Shown here: positions 59,587 through 64,000 of the stretch, piece by piece
Layout: each line of letters opens with the position of its first letter
Position numbering within the stretch: the first letter of the stretch is position 1
Assembly (NCBI GenBank): GCA_963776735.1
Contig: CAVZNV010000016.1
Location: forward strand, 434,001 to 498,000
DNA length: 64,000 nucleotides
Source: PALSA-612 sp963776735
GTDB lineage: Bacteria; Actinomycetota; Thermoleophilia; Gaiellales; Gaiellaceae
Direction: 5' to 3'
Position numbers and translations under genes: made by a program
Notes under the pieces: model-generated
What the model was told of the DNA's origin: nothing
The model's database searches: none
The model's input: the letters and a program-made list of their open reading frames with translations, nothing else

Positions 59587-59600
59587 CGGATAGTTATCCG
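59587..59600. promoter_or_regulatory. Inverted repeat upstream of peroxiredoxin
   Basis: CGGATA-GT-TATCCG, 26-39 bp upstream of the peroxiredoxin start and overlapping the end of the PfkB gene (stop at 59594). The position suits a redox-responsive repressor. No regulator is adjacent. Confidence 0.4.
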
Positions 59601-60424
59601 ATTGCAGGTAGTTGTCTAGCAGATGGAATGGGGCCGGGGAGCCGGTCGGCGAGCACGGCGCTGACGAGAGCCGCGGCCGACCGGGCCGCGCCGACGGGAT
59701 CGAGTCCGTCGAGCCGCCCGACCGCATAGCCGATCGCGAACGTGTCCCCTGCACCGGTGGCGTGAACGTGCGTGACAGGCCCGGCCGGCTCGACCGGAGT
59801 CGCGCGGCCGTCCGCGAACACGAGCGCTCCGCGCGACCCGAGCGTGAGCAGGACCTCCGGGACGCCGAGCCGTGCTGCGGCGTCGAGGTCGAAGCGCCCG
59901 CCGGCGACGAGTCCCGCCTCGTGCTCGGACAGCTTGAGCACCGTCACGTGCTCGAGAACGGCCGGATCGAACTCGGCGTCCTCCCGTAACGGCCCCACCG
60001 CCGGGACACGGACAAGCCCCTGACCGTCGAGCGAGAGCCGGCGGCCGGTCGCGAGCGCCACGAGCGTCTCGGCCGGGAACTCGTCACGCAGCAGCGGCGC
60101 GACGTGCACCCACTCGACGTCCGCCGCAATCGCGGCCGCATCCTCGGGCGACCAGCGCGAGCCCTCCGCCGTGACCCGCATCGTCCGCAGCTCGCCGTCG
60201 TGGTCGATGGCGAAGCCGCTGGTCGTCTCGGCGGGGAGCACTATCGCAGGCCCGAGAGCCGAGAACAGCCCAGCGTCCGCCGCGCCGTAGCGCGTGACGA
60301 CCTGCCCCGCCTCGCCAAGGCGCCGGAACGCCTCGGCCGCGAACGTCGGCCCGCCGCCCGCTGAGGGCGCCCGCCCGTCCACGACGTCGAGCGCGACGTT
60401 CCCGACGACGGCGATCCGAGACAC
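59594..60424 (-). CDS. PfkB-family sugar/nucleoside kinase
   Basis: 276 residues. The N-terminus (RIAVVGNVALDVVDG) and the C-terminal signature HATGAGDTFAIGYAVG with the catalytic Asp are intact. VLKLSEHEAGLVAGG is typical of the ribokinase fold. Substrate is not clear. ATG 60424 is the start. Its last codons carry an inverted repeat that may serve the downstream peroxiredoxin promoter. Confidence 0.85.
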   Translation of the reverse strand: MSRIAVVGNVALDVVDGRAPSAGGGPTFAAEAFRRLGEAGQVVTRYGAADAGLFSALGPAIVLPAETTSGFAIDHDGELRTMRVTAEGSRWSPEDAAAIAADVEWVHVAPLLRDEFPAETLVALATGRRLSLDGQGLVRVPAVGPLREDAEFDPAVLEHVTVLKLSEHEAGLVAGGRFDLDAAARLGVPEVLLTLGSRGALVFADGRATPVEPAGPVTHVHATGAGDTFAIGYAVGRLDGLDPVGAARSAAALVSAVLADRLPGPIPSARQLPAIG

Positions 60425-60517
60425 GCCGGGAGCGTTGCAAGTTTTTCCGCGCGCCGGGGTCTTCTCCCTCAGAGAGCGGGCTCACCCCCGAGCCCACCGA
60501 CGAAAGGAGCAGGACAG

Positions 60518-61570
60518 ATGAAGCGCATCCTCATTCTGGTGGCAGCCGCGATCGCAGCGGCAATCGCAGTGGGAACGCTGCAATCCGGCGCCTCGAAGGC
60601 CGACGGCGGGCCGATCAACGCGAAGCAGTTCTTCTGGGCGCAGGGCACGACCCAGGCAGCGTCCACGCAGGACGACATCACCAACAACCTGATCTACCAC
60701 GGCGGCAACGCCGGCCCGGGCGCGATCGGCGTCATCGAGAAGCCGAAGATGTACCTGATCTACTGGGGCACACAGTGGGCGCAGGGCTTCCAGACCGCCG
60801 ACACCGACGGAACCCTGTACTCGAGCAACCAGCTCGTCAACTACGTCAACAGCATGGCGAAGGGCTTCGGCGGCAGTGCCTATGCCGGCGTCCAGACGCA
60901 GTACTGCAACAACGTCATGGCCGGCTCGACGAGCTGCGTCGGCGCCTCCGGCTACGTCACGAACCCGAAGAACCAGTTCGGCGGGGCGTGGATCGACCCG
61001 TCGCCGGTTCCCGACAACATCGTCACGCTCGGACTGGCCGAGAACCTCGTCGACGACCCGCTGGCGCAGGAAGCCGTCAAGGCCACCGGTCACTTCGGCT
61101 ACGACCCGAACGCCGTCTACATCATCCTGACGCCGCCCGGAACGAGCGGCGCCGGCGAGCAGGCCGTCTACTGCGGCTACCACTCGCAGACGACCTCCGT
61201 CGACGGACTCGGCAACCAGGAACGCGTCCAGTACGCGTTCATCCCCTGGCAGAACACGGCCGTGCCGGCGCTCGGCCAGGAGTGCGGCCTGCACTCCGTC
61301 AACGCGACGAGCAACAGCTTCGGCAACGGCGTCTTCGACAGCTGGAGCGTCGTGATCGGCCACGAGTACTCCGAGGCGATCACGGATCCGGACAACTTCT
61401 TCGGCGTCCAGGACGGGTGGAACGACGACCAGACGTCCGAGGACGGCGACAAGTGCGCGTGGACTGACCTGCAGAACGTGAAGCTCGGCGGCCACGTCTT
61501 CGCGATGCAGCCGGAGTGGAGCAACGAGGCGTACGACGCGTCCGGCAACGGCTGCGTCTTCTCTCGCTAG
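60518..61570 (+). CDS. Secreted protein with HExxE-type motif (EXORDIUM-like)
   Basis: 350 residues with a signal peptide (MKRILILVAAAIAAAIAVG). The C-terminal half has VVIGHEYSEAITDP, then GW and EDGDKCAW, a conserved arrangement seen in EXORDIUM-like secreted proteins, whose function is uncertain. His and Glu could bind a metal. Several Cys may form disulphides. ATG 60518 has CGAAAGGAGCAGGACAG upstream, nearly the same leader as the SRPBCC gene. Confidence 0.7.
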   Translation: MKRILILVAAAIAAAIAVGTLQSGASKADGGPINAKQFFWAQGTTQAASTQDDITNNLIYHGGNAGPGAIGVIEKPKMYLIYWGTQWAQGFQTADTDGTLYSSNQLVNYVNSMAKGFGGSAYAGVQTQYCNNVMAGSTSCVGASGYVTNPKNQFGGAWIDPSPVPDNIVTLGLAENLVDDPLAQEAVKATGHFGYDPNAVYIILTPPGTSGAGEQAVYCGYHSQTTSVDGLGNQERVQYAFIPWQNTAVPALGQECGLHSVNATSNSFGNGVFDSWSVVIGHEYSEAITDPDNFFGVQDGWNDDQTSEDGDKCAWTDLQNVKLGGHVFAMQPEWSNEAYDASGNGCVFSR

Positions 61571-61631
61571 CTCTCGGGTTCGGTGGGGGATTCGGCGCAC
61601 GCCGGTCCCCCCGGCCCTCTACCCTGTCGGC

Positions 61632-62354
61632 GTGACCGGGGGCCGAGTCACCGCCTGCCTCGCCGCGTGCGCGCTGGTCGCGACGGCTCTCGCTGCGCAG
61701 ACCGGGACGGCGGCACCGGCGCGAACGGTGCCCAGGCCGCACATCGTCTGGAAGCCGATCCCGTTCGGCGCGAAGCGGAAGGCGGAGATGGCCGCCTACG
61801 CGAAGCGGCACTACGGGATCGACTCCTGGCGGCTCGTCCACCCGCGCGTGATCGTCGAGCACTACACGGCCAGCTTGACGTTCTCGTCCACCTACAACTA
61901 CTTCTACGGCGACACGCCGGACGTCGAGCTCGGCGAGCTGCCGGGTGTCTGCTCGCACTTCGTCATCGACAGGGACGGGACGATCTACCAGCTGGTGTCG
62001 CTGGCGATCATGTGCCGTCACGCGGTCGGGCTCAACTACACCGCGATCGGCATCGAGGACGTGGCCATCACTGACCAGGAGATCTTGAACGACCCGCGCC
62101 AGCTGAACGCGTCGCTCCACCTCACGCTCTGGCTGATGCAGCAGGAGCACATCCAGCTCCGCAACGTCATCGGCCACAACGAGAGCCTGACCAGCCCGTA
62201 CCACAAGGAGCTGTACCCGGCGTGGCGCTGCCAGACGCACGGCGACTGGACGCACGCGGACATGGACGTGTACCGGACGAAGCTGGCCGCGCTGGCCCGG
62301 AGCTACGGTGTCCCGCTCGGCCCGCCGGCCGTCCGGGTCACGCCGAAGTGCTGA
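61632..62354 (+). CDS. Secreted N-acetylmuramoyl-L-alanine amidase (Amidase_2)
   Basis: 240 residues with a signal peptide. The Amidase_2 core is VIVEHYTAS, SHFVIDRDGTIYQLV, CRHAVGLNYTAIGIEDVA and VIGHNE, with His residues for Zn binding. It cleaves peptide stems from peptidoglycan, in remodelling or defence. GTG 61632 is the start; the gene follows the EXORDIUM-like protein by 61 bp. Confidence 0.88.
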   Translation: MTGGRVTACLAACALVATALAAQTGTAAPARTVPRPHIVWKPIPFGAKRKAEMAAYAKRHYGIDSWRLVHPRVIVEHYTASLTFSSTYNYFYGDTPDVELGELPGVCSHFVIDRDGTIYQLVSLAIMCRHAVGLNYTAIGIEDVAITDQEILNDPRQLNASLHLTLWLMQQEHIQLRNVIGHNESLTSPYHKELYPAWRCQTHGDWTHADMDVYRTKLAALARSYGVPLGPPAVRVTPKC

Positions 62355-62358
62355 GCGG

Positions 62359-63132
62359 CTACTCGGGCGTGACGTACGCGGCGGTCAGTCCGCCGTCGAC
62401 CACGAACGTCGCACCGTTCACGTAGCTCGACTCGTCCGAGGCGAGGAACAGCGCGGCGTTGACGATCTCGCGAGGTTTTGCCAGGCGGCCCGTCGGCCAG
62501 TGGATGCGCCGGCGCTCGAGCGCGGCCGGGTCGGAGCCATAGATCGAGAGCAGCAGCGGCGTCTCGACCGGCCCCGGGCAGAGCGCGTTCACGCGGATGT
62601 TCTGGCGCGCGAACTGGACGGCGAGCTCGCGCGTCATCGACAGGACGGCGCCTTTCGACGCCGTGTACGAGATCTGCGAGGTCGCGGCGCCGAGGATGGC
62701 GACGAACGAGGCGACGTTCACGATCGAGCCGCCCCCGCGCTCGATCAGCCGCGGGAGGCCGTGCTTGCAGCAGAGGAAGACGCCCTTCGCGTTCACGTCC
62801 TGGACGCGCTGCCATGCCTCGACGGACGTGTCCAGAATCGAAGCGTCGTCCGCGGGCGAGATGCCGGCGTTGTTGTAGAGCACGTCGATCCCGCCGAACC
62901 GCTCGACGGTCGAAATCATCATCTCCTCGACTGCCTGCTCGTCGGTGACGTCGACCCGGGCCGCGAATGCACTTCCGTCCGGGCACGCCTCGACCGTTTC
63001 CTCGACGGCGTCGAGGGCGACGTCGGCTGCGCACACCTTCGCGCCCTCGGCGGTGAACAGCTGCACCGCCTCGCGGCCCATGCCGCCGCCCGCACCCGTG
63101 ATCACGCACACCTTCCCGTCCAGCCGGCCCAC
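62359..63132 (-). CDS. Short-chain dehydrogenase/reductase
   Basis: 257 residues. The NAD(P) motif is TGAGGGMGREAV, then NNAG, and the catalytic Ser/Tyr/Lys are in VNVASFVAILGAATSQISYT and YTASKG. PGPVETPLL is typical. It is a cytoplasmic oxidoreductase, substrate unknown. ATG 63132 is the start. The aldehyde dehydrogenase ends 12 bp upstream on the same strand, suggesting a shared pathway of alcohol/aldehyde oxidation. Confidence 0.9.
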   Translation of the reverse strand: MGRLDGKVCVITGAGGGMGREAVQLFTAEGAKVCAADVALDAVEETVEACPDGSAFAARVDVTDEQAVEEMMISTVERFGGIDVLYNNAGISPADDASILDTSVEAWQRVQDVNAKGVFLCCKHGLPRLIERGGGSIVNVASFVAILGAATSQISYTASKGAVLSMTRELAVQFARQNIRVNALCPGPVETPLLLSIYGSDPAALERRRIHWPTGRLAKPREIVNAALFLASDESSYVNGATFVVDGGLTAAYVTPE

Positions 63133-63144
63133 GGCGCTCCCTCC

Positions 63145-64000
63145 CTATGCCTGCGTCGAGTAGTAGACGTTCTTGACCTCGGAGTAGCCGTCGAGTCCGT
63201 GCATCCCGAGCTCGCGGCCGAACCCCGACTGCTTCATGCCGCCGAACGGCGTCGAGACGCGCACCGAGCTGTTCGAGTTGATCGAGATGACGCCGGTGTC
63301 GAGCGCGCGGGCGACGCGCAGCGCCCGGCCGCCGTCGCGCGTCCAGATCGAGCCGGAAAGACCGTAGGGCGTGTCGTTGGCGATCCGGATCGCCTCGTCC
63401 TCGCCCGTGAACGGGATCAGCGCGGCGACCGGGCCAAAGACCTCCTCTCGTGCGATCCGGTCGTCGTTCGTCGCCTGGACGAGCGTGCACGGGAACCAGT
63501 AGCCAGGCCCGTCGGGGGCCTCGCCGCGGTAGAGGATCTCGGCGTCGTCGTCGAGGAACGAGCCGACCGTCTCGCGATGCGCAGCCGAGATCAGTGGGCC
63601 CATCTCCGTCGCCTCGTCGGCCGGGTCGCCGACACGGATGCCGGCTGTGGCGCGGACGAGGTGGTCGAGGAACTCGTCGAAGACGGACGCCTCGACGAGG
63701 ATGCGCGAGCGGGCGCAGCAGTCCTGGCCGGCGTTGTCGAACACCGCGTACGGCGCGGCGGCCGCCGCGCGTTCGAGGTCGGCGTCGGCGAAGACGACGT
63801 TGGCGGACTTGCCACCGAGCTCGAGCGTGACACGTTTGATCGTCCCGGCGGCGCCTTCCATGACGGAGCGGCCGACCTCGGTCGAGCCCGTGAACCCGAT
63901 CTTGGCCACGTCCGGGTGCTCGACCAGCCGCCGGCCGACCACCGAGCCCTTGCCGACGACGACGTTGACGACGCCCTCGGGGATGCCTGCCTCGAGCACG
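63145..64000 (-). CDS. Aldehyde dehydrogenase family protein (partial, N-terminus beyond the right edge)
   Basis: The visible 284 residues are the C-terminal part of an NAD(P)-dependent aldehyde dehydrogenase. Motifs are FTGSTEVGRSVMEGA, the catalytic Glu in LELGGKSANVVF, the active-site Cys in NAGQDCCARSR, and EEVFGPVAALIPF with PFGGMKQSGFGRELG. The N-terminal cofactor-binding half is cut by the window edge. Pairs with the SDR next to it. Confidence 0.95.
   Translation of the reverse strand, partial: VLEAGIPEGVVNVVVGKGSVVGRRLVEHPDVAKIGFTGSTEVGRSVMEGAAGTIKRVTLELGGKSANVVFADADLERAAAAAPYAVFDNAGQDCCARSRILVEASVFDEFLDHLVRATAGIRVGDPADEATEMGPLISAAHRETVGSFLDDDAEILYRGEAPDGPGYWFPCTLVQATNDDRIAREEVFGPVAALIPFTGEDEAIRIANDTPYGLSGSIWTRDGGRALRVARALDTGVISINSNSSVRVSTPFGGMKQSGFGRELGMHGLDGYSEVKNVYYSTQA

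Noticed and set aside
1..64000. CRISPR array
   Set aside because: No regularly spaced direct repeats were seen. The only repeats are palindromic and dispersed.

Overview
The window is a GC-rich (about 70 %) actinobacterial chromosome segment. Gene content and style suggest the class Thermoleophilia (Gaiellales/Solirubrobacterales-like): frequent GTG and TTG starts, GTGA/ATGA gene overlaps, an actinobacterial ferrochelatase with a cysteine-rich tail, a DtxR-family regulator, and secreted proteins with collagen-like Gly-X-Y tracts. The taxonomic placement is inference. About 60 genes, one tRNA and one TPP riboswitch are supported. No CRISPR array, rRNA, prophage or replication origin was seen.

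Left part (1-20.4 kb). The window opens inside an NAD-type formate dehydrogenase alpha subunit on the minus strand. Its apparent stop at 8-10 is a TGA exactly where the active-site Cys/Sec belongs, followed by a His codon, so it is probably selenocysteine and the gene continues beyond the window. Then come aconitase, a tyrosine-phosphatase-like protein, a secreted collagen-like protein, a P-loop kinase, a LuxR-type ATPase regulator with a frameshift, a CtpE-like P-type ATPase, a Cys-rich HTH regulator with an FAD reductase, and a glycosyltransferase. A coupled operon follows: folE, a RibD-like reductase (frameshifted), a NuoE-NuoF fusion that is the likely electron partner of the formate dehydrogenase, and a DUF6188 protein. 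The tdh-kbl threonine degradation operon lies behind a perfect 11-bp inverted repeat.

Middle part (20.4-45 kb). This holds a DUF421 protein, a copper module (CopA, CsoR and a CsoR-like operator), and a molybdate cluster (MerR-HTH/TOBE regulator and modABC) that can supply the Mo needed by the formate dehydrogenase. Next are a secreted alpha/beta hydrolase, a TPP riboswitch with a CytX-like permease, a MoxR/DUF58/DUF4129 operon, PhzF, a DtxR/MntR regulator, a REP-associated tyrosine transposase flanked by perfect palindromes, SixA, an ABC-2 exporter, a class III aminotransferase, a pterin-4a-carbinolamine dehydratase and ferrochelatase.

Right part (45-64 kb). This holds SRPBCC and coiled-coil proteins, a methyltransferase and tRNA-Arg(CCU). 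Then come a SET-domain protein, a fusion of a CDP-alcohol phosphotransferase with a PhyH-like dioxygenase, and a phosphoethanolamine-cytidylyltransferase-like protein. The rest is an ABC exporter with a cyclic-nucleotide-binding tail, a potABCD spermidine/putrescine operon, a DUF2934-CHAD protein, a 1-Cys peroxiredoxin, a PfkB kinase, secreted proteins, an SDR and an aldehyde dehydrogenase cut by the right edge.

The most notable points are the candidate selenocysteine codon, the REP/RAYT family, a second dispersed repeat that sits directly after two stop codons, the unusual phospholipid headgroup module at 48-50 kb, and two single-base frameshifts in otherwise conserved genes.
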